DNA of 64,000 nucleotides from Tetrapyrgos nigripes. Lineage: Eukaryota; Basidiomycota; Agaricomycetes; Agaricales; Campanellaceae. The stretch lies in assembly GCA_013368315.1 (NCBI GenBank), contig JAACJM010000203.1:88835-152834 (forward strand), written 5' to 3'. The notes beneath the pieces were generated by a model, which worked only from the letters and a program-made list of their open reading frames with translations, was not told the origin of the DNA and ran no database searches. This document shows, one piece after another, positions 1 through 10,671 of the stretch (within the stretch, counting starts at the first letter, position 1; every line of letters starts with the position of its first letter). The position numbers and the translations under genes were made by a program.

Positions 1-310
1 TCAAGTAAATATTTTGTACTGAGAGAATATCATACCATATGCTTTGAAGCCCAATGCTTATTCCAGGCATTTTTCTCGAACAATGAAGCCACTTTCAAGC
101 CATTATAATTCTATTGAGTGGATCTAGATCCCGTTAACATTGTTTACGTTGTTTAGGCTGCCCGTGAGAAAGTTCCTTCGGGCTACCCTTAATAACCTCG
201 ACTACCCTTGCAGTAAAATTGGCCCAACGACTACCCCAGGCTGCTCATTTGGGTTTCTTGGCTCGAAGGTAACTTTCCATCTATCCCGCGCGTTTTGTTT
301 TCGCTGAACG
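1..310. other. Upstream region, no gene seen
   Basis: No open frame with coding character and no RNA gene was recognised on either strand. The right part is presumably the promoter of the gene starting at 341. Confidence 0.5.
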
Positions 311-324
311 ACGCGTCAACGCGT
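311..324 (+). promoter_or_regulatory. Pair of ACGCGT (MCB-like) boxes
   Basis: ACGCGT occurs at 311-316 and again at 319-324, two bases apart, ending 16 bases before the ATG at 341. In ascomycete yeasts this hexamer is the MluI cell-cycle box bound by MBF at G1/S. The position suggests S-phase-linked control of the downstream gene; use of the site here is inference. Confidence 0.4.
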
Positions 325-340
325 ACCCAGGTAGTCAGAC

Positions 341-2096
341 ATGCCTCCGACGCGCACCAGCCACTCGTTCACGTCCGTCAGTGGCAAGGCTAGTCCTGGA
401 CGACACGTCTCAGTAGACAGTGACTTATCCTCCGAGCTCACCAATTTGGAACGCGACACTCTTTCACCCACTCCTGACATCCAAGGCCCGGCGCCAGTTC
501 GTTCTACGAGATCTTCATTCGGTGACCTCGATCGCAGAAATTACGCAGATCCATACAGCATCCCGCGCCCTCGACTATCTCGCATCTATTCCGGAACTGA
601 ATTACTCGACGTTGCTGACGTGCCTGTCGCCACACGTCCACGGCCTCAGTACATCAAGATACACGGTCGCACCTTCAAACCCACCGCCGTGTTTGACACG
701 TTCTGGTATTGGTGTTCTGAAAGGCATGCTATTTATGAAAGACGTCGCGTTGGTCAGCCTTTTCCGTACGTCCCATTTGATCTCACGACATTAATGTTTG
801 TTGATCTTCCACATGCTGTAATTCTATAGTTGGACCGACGACAAATATCTCCAGACAAGCCGTTTTTGCAATACTTTTCGCGTCCTGGACAAAGTCTCGC
901 AGTATCTCATCCGGGAAGTCATCGAAAAAGGCTCACAGGATCCCACGGAACTCGTCTTTCGCATTGTTCTGTTCAATATCTTCACCAAACCCGCAACTTG
1001 GGAGGTCTTGGTAGAGGAACTCGGCCCTCTCGAGTGGTCCCGGTACAGACGGAAGGACTATATCAAAGTGCTGACCGAACTTAACGAATGCCAGGCAATC
1101 TTTACTGGTTCCTTTCTGAAGAATGGGCCCAGGCTTGGTTACGAGGACGTTTTCGTGAACCATCTCGTCCTCCTTGAAATCATGATGGACAAAGACCTCG
1201 CCGGTATCATCCAGAACGCTCAATACATGGCCGAAATCCATTCTTTTTTTCACTCTTTACCGGGCATGGCAAACTTCAACGCCTACCAACTACTTCTGAA
1301 CCTTTCATACTCAAACATTATGCAGTTCTCGGGCATGGACTTTGTGGTACCCTGTAAAGGGTCTATAGCAGGGCTTGTGAGGATCTTTGGACAGGAGATG
1401 CAGAAATTGGAAAAGGATCCATCACTCGGAGAGGCTATAATGCGGTGGTTTGCAACTCACCAGACTGAGCAGTTCCGTCGTCTCGGCCTCAAGCCACCGA
1501 AATTAGGCCCCAAAGGACAACTGATGGAACTGGCGGATATCGAACACGCGCTTTGCGAAGTTGACAAGTACTGTCGGCTTTCCAAGAAATCGTTCAACCT
1601 ATCAGATTCCGACCTGGAGGAATTGCGCGAAAAGTTCAGTACCTCATATCCTTCCACTGCTATTCTTCCCAAAGCTTGGACTAATCCACAGCGACGAGTG
1701 GCCCGACGGTTCCCGGGTGGTGGATTTCCAGCGATGCTCAAGCAGTACGTCGTCCAGTCGCTACGTGGGCACCGTCGTGCGGAAGACGGGAGCATCGAGT
1801 TTCACGTTCACTGGTCTGGATACAACCGTGAACGAGACCATACATGGGAGCGAGAGTGGAGTCTTCTCGAGGATAGCCCAGCGGTAGTCGAAGAGTACAG
1901 GAAGAAGCTTGGGTGTGTTGTCGACTGCGTGGAGGACATGCGGACGACAGCCAAAAGCAGGGAGTTTTTGGTGTTTTGGAGTGCCTTTGATGCCAAGGAT
2001 GCTACCTGGGAACCGGAAGCTCGTCTCAGACGAGATGCACCTGTTGTGCTTGCTGAATTCCTTCGCAAACGTGGGATGTCCACCGACGCTTGCTGA
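341..2096 (+). CDS. 5-hmU-DNA-kinase-like domain protein with two C-terminal chromodomains
   Basis: Exons 341-765 and 830-2096 encode about 563 aa. Residues 1-100 are low-complexity and Ser/Thr-rich. Residues about 105-360 carry FDTFWYWCSERHAIYERR and, across the splice, WTDDKYLQTSRFCNTFRVLD. I recognise this pattern as that of the helical domain named for 5-hydroxymethyluracil DNA kinases (Pfam HMUDK_hel), described from hypermodified phages, with fungal homologues. Residues about 442-503 (VVQSLRGH, FHVHWSGY, DHTWERE) and 503-558 (FLVFWSAF, ATWEPE) are chromodomains with aromatic cage positions, which usually read methylated histone tails. The simplest inference is a chromatin-targeted enzyme or binder acting on modified DNA bases. 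Kinase activity is not shown, and no P-loop was identified. It converges with the NMNAT-like gene 371 bases downstream. Confidence 0.75.
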
Positions 2097-2467
2097 ACTA
2101 TGGTCTAACCCAACTGGCAAACATGATACGTCTTTTGGATGACCCTTGCGTCTTATATTCCGCCTAATAGGCTGATATTCACAATGTTATAGAGTATACC
2201 CCACTGGCAAGTCACCTACGTCTTTCGGGGTAGTCTCTCCTTTGTATTTCATTGTCATTTGCATGCTCGACTGAATAGCATATCTACGCCATTAGGTCTA
2301 ACACCGGCCTACGATATTCGTTCTTGCTTTTATATTACGATTTTTGTAATTTTACTGTATATATATTCCATCATTGACTAGCATTGGCGTACATATAGGT
2401 TTCTGACAAAAATACATTCAATTCATCTTATTACACCATGCAAGAATCGTCACAGTCCTCGTAAGGT
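2097..2467. other. Convergent 3' intergenic region
   Basis: An AT-rich stretch between two converging genes that should hold both 3' ends and poly(A) sites. No gene or repeat was identified with confidence. Confidence 0.5.
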
Positions 2468-3454
2468 CTAAGTCTTCGCCTTCTCTCGATACAATCCTTC
2501 CTTCAAAATATACTCTCTCACTTTAGAACTGACCATTCTCGTCCATCTATCATCCTCTCCCGTCTCTGCGGCCCGACGAACGTCTGAAGAGCTGACACTC
2601 CACACATCTTCTCCAATATCTATCATTTTGACACACTCCGACATTGGTAAGGATGTCGAAGTAAAGAAGTCGTTGATTGTCGACGTTAGGGAGTCAGATT
2701 GAGATTTTTTGTCCGCAGCTGACGCAGACGAGGATGATAAAGAAGTGTTGAGTGTCGCCGCCGCCTGCGGAAAAGACTCTGGACTGCGTCTCGCGCAGAC
2801 AATTCTGGATCCGTCACCTTCGCGAGGAGAGAAGAATCCTCGAAGGGAATTGTGCATTTGGGCTACGGCAGCAGGGCTGCTGGGATCCTTGGTGTAATAT
2901 CGAGGAGCGAAGAATCGTTCAAGGGTATCATATCCGAGGAGGAAAGTTAGCTGGCAGGGGTGGGGTCTAGATTTTGATGGAGCTTCGGAAGATAATCGTT
3001 CAATCCTTTCCCTCAAAAAAGTTTGCAGCATCCTGGATTTCCCTACAAACGTAGGCTCATCTATGATGGCTACTGCAACGGTCCCGGTTTTATCCGTCAC
3101 CTCCACATCTTTGGCAAATTCGCACATCATCTCGATACGCTGCTCATATGTAGCATCTGTAGGCTTGAGCTGCTTATCTGCATTTGTGATCGACAACAGC
3201 AGGAGCTTGGCGTCATAGTCTTCGTGCTCGTGGTCGCCCGAGACAGCGTCTATATAAACAGGACGAGGGGCACTAGCTATAGCTAGGTGAGCTATAGTCG
3301 CTGGATTATAGCTCGAGTCCAAGACAGCTATTCGGAGTGGTCGCTGGGGTATCGCTTTATGATGCACTATAGGCCATGATGGATTAGAAACATAGACGAG
3401 CTCGATGGGAGGAAAGACTGAAGCACTGCGAAGACGTGCAAGGAAAAGGGACAT
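2468..3454 (-). CDS. NMN adenylyltransferase-like protein (Pof1-type nucleotidyltransferase)
   Basis: Single exon, about 328 aa. The ATG at 3454 (MSLFLARLR) is preferred over an upstream in-frame GTG. The nucleotidyltransferase N-terminal motif appears as SSYNPATIAH, replacing the usual (H/T)xGH-bearing loop after the first beta strand. A C-terminal SVSSSDVRR matches the ISSTxxR-type motif that contacts the nucleotide phosphates. The family joins NMN or nicotinate mononucleotide with ATP to make NAD. Basidiomycete proteins of this length resemble yeast Pof1 more than the main Nma enzymes. The gene is divergent from the bromodomain/BAH gene with 56 bases between the ATGs. Low-complexity serine tracts near residues 240-265 look like a linker. 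Substrate assignment is by family only. Confidence 0.75.
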   Translation of the reverse strand: MSLFLARLRSASVFPPIELVYVSNPSWPIVHHKAIPQRPLRIAVLDSSYNPATIAHLAIASAPRPVYIDAVSGDHEHEDYDAKLLLLSITNADKQLKPTDATYEQRIEMMCEFAKDVEVTDKTGTVAVAIIDEPTFVGKSRMLQTFLRERIERLSSEAPSKSRPHPCQLTFLLGYDTLERFFAPRYYTKDPSSPAAVAQMHNSLRGFFSPREGDGSRIVCARRSPESFPQAAATLNTSLSSSSASAADKKSQSDSLTSTINDFFTSTSLPMSECVKMIDIGEDVWSVSSSDVRRAAETGEDDRWTRMVSSKVREYILKEGLYREKAKT

Positions 3455-3510
3455 ACGATCATGTGATACGCATAGCCCTTTCCTCAACACTCCCAGCCAG
3501 TAATAGTAGT
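3455..3510. promoter_or_regulatory. Very short bidirectional promoter
   Basis: Only 56 bases separate the two divergent ATGs (3454 on minus, 3511 on plus). No TATA box is visible. Transcription of the two genes must start within or across this gap or inside the opposite gene. Confidence 0.6.
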
Positions 3511-6509
3511 ATGCCTATATCAGCAGAGCAGAAGACTGCTATTGAGGAGATCATCCATGCCATTTTGTCGGTAACCGGTCAGAGGAAAAGGAAAAGAGCA
3601 ACCATTTTCTTGGTCCTTCCCGACAGAAACTCGTATCCACAGTATTATGATGTGCGTTTGTGTGGTTTATTCCCTGTGAAGAGTGGCGAGTTTATCATGA
3701 GTGTAGGTCATTCCACACCCAAGATCCATAGACAACATACGCGAGGGGCTGGAGAAAAACAAATATCAGGACGCATTGGAGGTGTACATGGACTTTTCTT
3801 TGATGTTTTGGAATGCGCTGTACTACAACGAACCCGGGAGTCAAATTGCTGACGATGCAGAAAAGTTGAAGGTGAGTTCTGGTGCGGATCCCTTGAAGAG
3901 GCCACTCAGCTAGGAAATTGAAATTCAGGACGTCCTTCAGACCGAATGGTCGAGACGATCGACGACCCTTCCACAGCCACGATCATCTTCTCCTCCTCCG
4001 TCTTCTCCCCAAAAATTCCATAGTGCCAAAGAAGAACCAAAAGCAGAGCCTACACCCGTCGCTTCAACCTCAACTCCCATCACCGCCCCAGCTAGTGTAG
4101 ACCGCGATCTCGACAACATGTCCGACGATGGAAATGACCCCAACGATGCTATGGGAGAGGAGGAAATGGAGCATGATGCTACATCCGACGAGATTGTCAG
4201 AACGCTTGAAAGGAGTTTACCTAGGTGGCCTGGGTTCGGGCCATTGGGCTGGATGGAAGAGGGCAACCATGCAAAGTACATGGAACTGGTTCACGCTATC
4301 AAGTCTCACAAGGATGTTGTGTACGTTTTTATTTTTTTAATGACCTCGTCGTCTAATCCGATACTTTAGGGGAGACCACTTTGCACCTTTGCTAGAAAAC
4401 GTTCCAGAACAAGTAGTCAATTCTACCGCGACTGTTACCGAACCGCTGTCCCTAAAAACCATTGAGGCCAAAGTCAGAGACCAACAATATCCCGATCCAA
4501 AGTCTTTTGACCAAGACATCATGCAGCTCTTTGAAAAGTGTAGGAGATGGTATGAGCCAGCTACAGAAGCTTATGGACGCGTCTTGACTCTGCAGGTATG
4601 CCCAACTTGCAAAGCTTTCGTTGTTGTACTAACAGATTTACAGCGTCTATACCAAGCCTTAACCTCTTCCAACTATCCTCCTCCTCATGGTCCACCCTAC
4701 GTTTCTCAAACTAATTTCGCTGCTCTCAAAGCAGGCCCAGGAAACGTCCGTCCCGTCCATTCACATGGACAAGAACTCCCCTCTTCCTCTTCTCAGCCGG
4801 GCGCGTCTGGGTCGAGAGCAGCCCAATTAGCCATTGGCGTTACGACTCACCGAGTTCCTACCAAAGATAGAAATTTTATCAACGAAATAAATTACAAAGG
4901 GTGGAACATCAAACTGGCCGACTGGGTCCACCTCAGTAATCCAGACGATCCCAGTAGGCCCATTATAGGCCAAGTGTTCAGGTGTTGGGTCTCTGAGGAA
5001 GAGTGAGTCTGCAATACGTCTCTTCATAATCTTCACGCTCACCCTTTTCATATCAACCATCCAGATCTAAAAAAGGCCAAACCGGTATAACCGTCTCTTG
5101 GTACTACCGCCCCGGGCAAACCTTCCACCCACCCTCCCGTCCCTTCTGGGATCACGAAATTTTCAAAACTTCCCACTTCGCAGACCATCCCATCCCCGAC
5201 CTAATCGAAAAAATAGCTTGTCAATTCACCGCACGACATGTCCGTGGTCGTCCCAAAGCACCGTACTGGTACCCCGGTTGGCCCTTATATGTTTGCGATT
5301 CGAGATACAACGACCGCGATCGTGTATTTGTGAGGATAAAGAACTGGAATTCGTGTATACCAGAAGAAATGAGAAAACAAGAGGGATGGATGCCGATTTA
5401 TGGGTTTGAGAGGGTTGTTTTTCCAAAGAGGATGCCGAGTCCTTTCTTGGCGAATCAGAATCAGACGCAGGGGGGTTTGATGAGCGCTGGGACGGCAGGT
5501 GGAAAACAGCCTGTGAATGGTCCTGGAGGGTTGATTGACGAGCCGGTTGAGGAGAATGATAGTGGTCCTAGTGGGGGTTATAAGACTACTAGAAGTCGGA
5601 GAGGTGGAGCAGCGAATGCAGGGGATCCTGGGCCTACCAAGGGGCTTTATGTAGGGACTGCTGCGAACACGAATGCGTCGAATACGTTCGCTGGGCAGGG
5701 GCAAACGGGGTATGGGTATTATGGAGGTACTGGCGCTGCTAACCCAATGCTGCCCACTGGTACCACTGGGTATGCAGGGTATAATACGGCAGCAGGATAT
5801 TCTCAAGCTGGGTATGGTATGGCTGGGTATCCTGGGTATGGTTATCCGACTCAGCAGCAGCAGCTCCAATCAAAGAAACCAGCTGTCGATCGCACTGTGT
5901 TGACAGCTGCTGGAGGTCCTGGGTTGGGTGCTAATGCTCAGATCGAGAAGTTGAGCTCGGAATTGAGTGAGTGGCCTGGTTCTCATTATTGTTGTCCTGT
6001 TCTAACTAATTTCTTTCATAAAAGCCCGTCACTTTGACCGTTCCCCAGAAACAAATGAAATGCTCTGGTTCGCCTCGCCACCTACAAACGTTGCAAAGAC
6101 ACCTACGCCGAAGTACAGTCTCAAGTATCTCACGTGGTTAGCAAGGAAACGAAAACGGGAAAGTGGTGCTGGACATGAAGATAAAGATGAGCCTGCAGGG
6201 ACCGTGAACGGAATCGTAGAAAACGGTTCTGGAGACACTGAAGTAACTGCAAAGATTGAAGGGAAGGATGGGTATGATGACTTGATGGACGTTGACTCTC
6301 ATAGCCCTGCAGACGAAGACGAAGACGCTGGAAAGCCAGAAGCGAAACGACCTAGGCGATCGGCGGTATTGTCGCTGACAGACCCGGAGAGGCCAAAGTA
6401 CAAGGTGCCGCCTACGGTCACGGAGACGCTGATAAGTCTTAAGGAGGAGTTGAGTAGGTTGGACAGGGAGCATAGGACGAGTCCTAGGGTGGAGGAGACA
6501 GTGCTGTGA
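3511..6509 (+). CDS. Bromodomain-bromodomain-BAH subunit of an RSC/PBAF-type remodeller
   Basis: Seven exons (3511-3651, 3707-3871, 3929-4320, 4370-4595, 4644-5002, 5065-5966, 6025-6509) give about 889 aa. Residues 1-110 form a first bromodomain (FLVLPDR..YPQYYD, IPHPRSIDNIREGL, YYNEPGSQI). Residues about 190-320 form a second, more diverged bromodomain. Residues about 385-545 are a BAH domain (WNIKLADWVHL, GQVFRCWVS, WYYRPGQTF, PWPLYVCDSRYN-like block). This order matches yeast Rsc1/Rsc2 and the polybromo family. Residues about 635-700 are Gly/Tyr/Gln-rich, and the C terminus has a basic KRPRRS patch. The acceptor of intron 2 could instead be 3913, adding five residues in frame. Expected role: acetyl-lysine and nucleosome recognition in the nucleus. 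Confidence 0.88.
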
Positions 6510-7072
6510 ACTTGATTCATTCACACTCCTTTTGCGTGCCTATATCGCTGTGTTTCACAATTCGCTGTGTGGTTCTGTACATTTATCGTAGAATATCATT
6601 AGTTTTTATACATTCTGTACTATTTTACCTTATCAAAATTTCTCGCTTAGATCAGCGCTAGCTGAGAGCTCTTGGTACTCCGTGATAGATTCCTCCTCCG
6701 TGACAGATTCCGTCTCCAAGCCAGTCACGTCCGCCTTCAACAACCAATCTTCAGCCCTCGATCCGATATGTGCACGAGCAACAGTGCAACGTCAAACTTG
6801 AAGCTTGAAGCTCCAGGAGTGGTCAACTTCATCCAATTCACCCCGTTGCTGCCATGACATATCCCAGCCGACTGGGGTTATGAGAAACTTTGGAACTCAG
6901 AATCTCTGTCTTTGAAGGTTGTCCCTCGGTTTAGTCTTCTTTGAGACCTCCTTTTTCTTCTCCTGGAAGCGATGACTTGCACTGTCAGCAGTTCAATGAC
7001 GGGGCGAAAGGGGTCACAGACTACCCGGCCTGCTCAGACACCTCCCTGTCTTTGTCTCTGAGTCTGAAGGCG
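6510..7072. other. Intergenic region
   Basis: About 560 bases between the remodeller gene and the small gene at 7114. Short open frames here lack conserved motifs or coherent splice structure. Nothing recognised apart from the TATA box just downstream. Confidence 0.4.
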
Positions 7073-7079
7073 TATAAAA
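7073..7079 (+). promoter_or_regulatory. TATA box
   Basis: TATAAAA lies 35 bases before the ATG at 7114, preceded by a pyrimidine/CTGTC-rich stretch. The spacing implies a short 5' leader. Confidence 0.55.
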
Positions 7080-7113
7080 TGGAAATACGGGACTTGTCAG
7101 TCATCATCCATCC

Positions 7114-7832
7114 ATGTCCTCCCTATCATCTCCCCTCTCATACGAAATTATCAAGGAAAAAATCGAGGAACAGAAATTCAACCCTTCACAAGCATTGCGT
7201 GACGAGGTTGATGTGAGGCTGAAGATGCAGGGCCTGGTCAACCTTTTGGTAGATGAGGATTTGTTGGAAGCATTGGCTGCATGTCTCGCTCGAGACGGTG
7301 GAAACGAGGACGATATCACAGCTGCCCTCACCAAATTCAGAGAACTGTGGTCCAATGCGTTGAGGAAGGAAAGCCTGAACGGGGAGATTGATGCCTTCGT
7401 ATCTTTGCGAATGTGTGCCAAGCTTTTCGGACCGGTTGTCGTTGACTCGTGAGTACATGCGATTCACATTCACGTAGTGTTATACTGACCTTTACTTCTC
7501 TTTCCCTTTTCAGGTCAACATCTGCCCACTCCTTCACGTCTGATTCTTCCTCCGAGTCCATCTCTAGCGATGACTCGACTTCACTCTACTCTACCACTCC
7601 TTCTCCGTCTTCCTCCTCTGCCAGTGATTCACCTTCCTCCTCGACTACCAGTGATCCGTCTTTCTCTTCGGAAGATGCTCACGAACACACTGATGACTCC
7701 CTCGGCGAAGCCAGTAGTCTGCGAGTCGATGAGGCAGCAAACAACAACAGAAAATCTTCCAGACAATCTTGGACAATGTTCAGGCGAGGTGCAAATAAGG
7801 CGTTCAGGAAAATTGTCAGTGGGAGGCCATAG
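7114..7832 (+). CDS. Small serine-rich protein, unknown function
   Basis: Two exons (7114-7448 and 7514-7832) give about 217 aa. The first 112 residues are predicted helical, with charged and leucine-rich stretches (LVNLLVDEDLLEALAACLAR). From about residue 112 to 170 the protein is almost pure Ser/Thr/Asp with few hydrophobics, typical of a disordered, phosphorylatable linker. The last 40 residues are basic (RKSSRQSWTMFRRGANKAFRK). No signal peptide or membrane segment is seen. I do not recognise a family. A TATA box 35 bases upstream and a clean GTGAGT intron support a real gene. Confidence 0.6.
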
Positions 7833-8925
7833 TGGCGTATGAACGGAGTTAAAGGAATCAGTGCTGTTTCACCAGTCAATCATTGTTCTATCTTCGCATT
7901 TTCTTAGATTCCTTGCATTCATTAGACTGATATCTACACCAAAGCTACTAAGCAACCTAGGCTAGTACTATAGTAGAAGTACAAAAGTATGTGCATCCGC
8001 ATACCGGTGTAATTTTATCTGTACGATTAGTATTGTGAACGACGGTTAGACTTTTAGTCTCCTCTAGGCAGACTCTTGGCTCGATCAGAAGAGCCGCCCA
8101 TTGACAGCGGCAAACTGGCGGCACACTGGACACAGGTCTGTAGCGTTTCTATTCTTCACGCAGGCTGTGGCAATATACACACTTTTCTGCAAACGTTTTG
8201 TTTCCAACTCAACTTCAACTCCTAATCATAACCCGATATACGATCAAGATATCTTGGAAGGTATCTTCAAGTTTTAAGCTTGAAGATGCGCAGAGAAGGT
8301 GCAACTTTGACTCTTATAAGTTACACTCAGGGACATTCACGACCTTCTGACTCCATGTGAACAGCGCCTCTGCCTTCTGTTAGGGACATTCACTACCTTT
8401 TGATTCTCAGTTTCCCCCATTCAAGAGCGCGTCTGCGTGCTGCATCTGTTTCGGAATAGGTACCCAATCATAGACTATGAGAGCTTACGCGGGCTTGCAA
8501 TATTTACGCCCGTGAAGGCCGTTCCTCGATGCGATCCTAAGGACCTCCTCTTTCACTCCTCCTCGATACGATGACTTGGTCTAATACGCGATAATTAACG
8601 ACGGGGTAAACCAGACGGAGTGCAGATGCTGGTGCGTCTTTCAGTTTCCTTATTGGATCATAGTGAACTTCCCTGTGAGCTAGCTCTCTGAGGCTTAGTT
8701 GTCACTGAAAATTTTTCACCACATTGTTATTTTGGCTTCTCACCCGTATCGCTGGCACTCTACTCTATCCATATCTGTTTTAATGATAAGGCTTGCTTTT
8801 TAATCATCTATGATCTATCATTGAAGTGTGAAGATGATCATGGGTACAGCTGCCTCCTGTGAAAGGCCGAGAATACAAAAGCTGACGCGTTGGATGCCGT
8901 GTGGTACTCAGGCTAGGTTGCTTAC
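7833..8925. other. Intergenic region, 1.1 kb
   Basis: No coding frame was recognised. A short phrase, GGGACATTCAC, recurs near 8330 and 8388, too little to define an element. The right part is the promoter of the aldo-keto reductase gene. Confidence 0.4.
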
Positions 8926-8932
8926 TATAAAT
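8926..8932 (+). promoter_or_regulatory. TATA box of the aldo-keto reductase gene
   Basis: TATAAAT lies 77 bases before the ATG at 9009, a suitable distance for a TATA-driven inducible fungal gene. Confidence 0.5.
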
Positions 8933-9008
8933 ATGAGAAGGCCTTGGGTAAGATCTTTATACGACCCTCTAATTCATTAATAACCTTCATTTTTTTGGTT
9001 CAGAGACC

Positions 9009-10557
9009 ATGTCTTCAACCACCTACCACCCTTTCACACCTGCGCCCGCACCTCCAAGCGACCTGGGCTTTTACAGAGTCCTTTCTCCTCGTGCAGGAAT
9101 CCGCGTCTCACCAATGTGTCTCGGTGCAATGAACCTCGGTGACAAATGGGGTATGATGATGCGTTCTGTTTCGAAAGAACAGAGTTTCAAGGTCCTGGAT
9201 GAGTACTACAACACAGGAGGTAACTTTATTGATACGGCGAGCAACTAGTAAGTCGGTTGTCCTGCGTGCCATCTTTTGAAAGATGCTAATGTACATGCAC
9301 TGTCATTGCAGTCAGGATGAAGAGTCGGAGAAGATATTGGGAGAATGGATGGAGCTTCGAGGGAATCGTGATCAGATAGTCATCGCCACCAAGGTATGCA
9401 TCCCTGATCATGAACTGATGAGTTGAGTCTCTCGATGAACCGTGCAAATATTTTTTCTCCAGTATACAACGAATTACAAACCTGGTGATCCAAGCGTGAA
9501 ACAAAAGATTAGCTACGTCGGCAACAACATCAAGAACATGACTGTCAGCGTTGAAAACAGTTTGAAGAAACTTAGGACCTCGTATATCGATATCTTGTAC
9601 GTTCATTGGTGGGATTGGGATACTTCTATCAAAGAAGTCATGGACGGCTTGCATAATTTGGTTGTTTCTGGCAAAGTTCTCTACTTGGTGAGTCATAGTT
9701 TTAGTCCAGGTTTTTACGATTTTGAAGTGATTTTTTGTTGCCTATAGGGTATATCTGATACACCTGCATGGATAGCTGCCCAGTGCAATCAATACGCTGA
9801 CGACCATGGAAAGACACCCTTTGTTGTATATCAAGGCCAGTGGAGTGTCTTGGAACGGTCATTTGAGCGAGATATCATCCCGATGGCTCGCTTGAACGGT
9901 GAGTCAGATGTTACTCAGGATCACTAGCCAGATACTGACGAATTGAGCGTGAGGTAGGCATGGCCCTTGCACCTTTTGGTGTTATTGGTGGAGGTCGTAT
10001 CCGCACTGATGAAGAAGAGGAGCAGCGTGAAAAAGACGGTCGGAAAGGGCGTACACGCTTCGGGGAAGATTGGAAGCGCACTGAAGACCAAAAGAAGATC
10101 TGTCGAGCCCTTGAGAAAGTTGCAAAAGAAGTAGGAGCGTCAAACATCCGATCCGGTACGTACCATTGCGCCGGTGATGATATTGTCGTCGTGAACTGAA
10201 AACATTTGGTTGTAGTCGCTATCGCATATGTAATGCAGAAAACACCCTACGTCTTCCCCATCGTCGGATGTAGTAATGTGGAGAATCTGAAGGAGAACCT
10301 TGAAGGACTCAAGATCAGCTTATCTCCCGAGCAGATCCAGTTCATCGAAGATGAAGGCCCCAAATTTGACCATGGATTTCCTCATTCAATCATTGTGCGT
10401 CCTATATATTTTCCTGCCTCTCTATTTGAGCACACCACCGATGATCTTCACTTTCATACAGCGTGACGGTACACAGTCAAGTTGGATGGTTCAGATGGCA
10501 GGCCAAACTCAAAGGGTGGCCTTGCCGTCAGCGATTCGCCCAAATAACGGAAACTAA
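9009..10557 (+). CDS. Aldo-keto reductase, aryl-alcohol dehydrogenase type
   Basis: Seven exons (9009-9247, 9312-9393, 9463-9687, 9748-9898, 9958-10155, 10216-10394, 10462-10557) give about 389 aa. The complete AKR tetrad is visible: Asp75 in FIDTASN, Tyr80, Lys107 in IATK and His155 in YVHWW. GCSNVENLKENLEGL is the NADPH-binding C-terminal block. The MCLGAMNLGDKWG start and the insertion with charged repeats (DEEEEQREKDGRKGR) match the AAD/norsolorinic-acid-reductase-like subfamily. It should reduce aryl aldehydes or ketones with NADPH in the cytosol. White- and brown-rot fungi use such enzymes in aromatic metabolism, but the substrate cannot be read here. No secretion signal. The 3' end converges on the pseudogene at 10672. 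Confidence 0.88.
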
Positions 10558-10671
10558 GTTTGTGATGTTTTCTTTTATGCGTAATGAAGCTGCTATTGTA
10601 CAATGACCTCAACCCAATACTAGTAGTCGTACACTTTAAGGTTCTCTTTCATTTCGTCGTCACACGGAAAA

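Noticed and set aside
3455..3490. Longer start for the NMNAT-like protein
   Set aside because: The extension begins with GTG and would run into the 56-base divergent gap. The ATG at 3454 is simpler.
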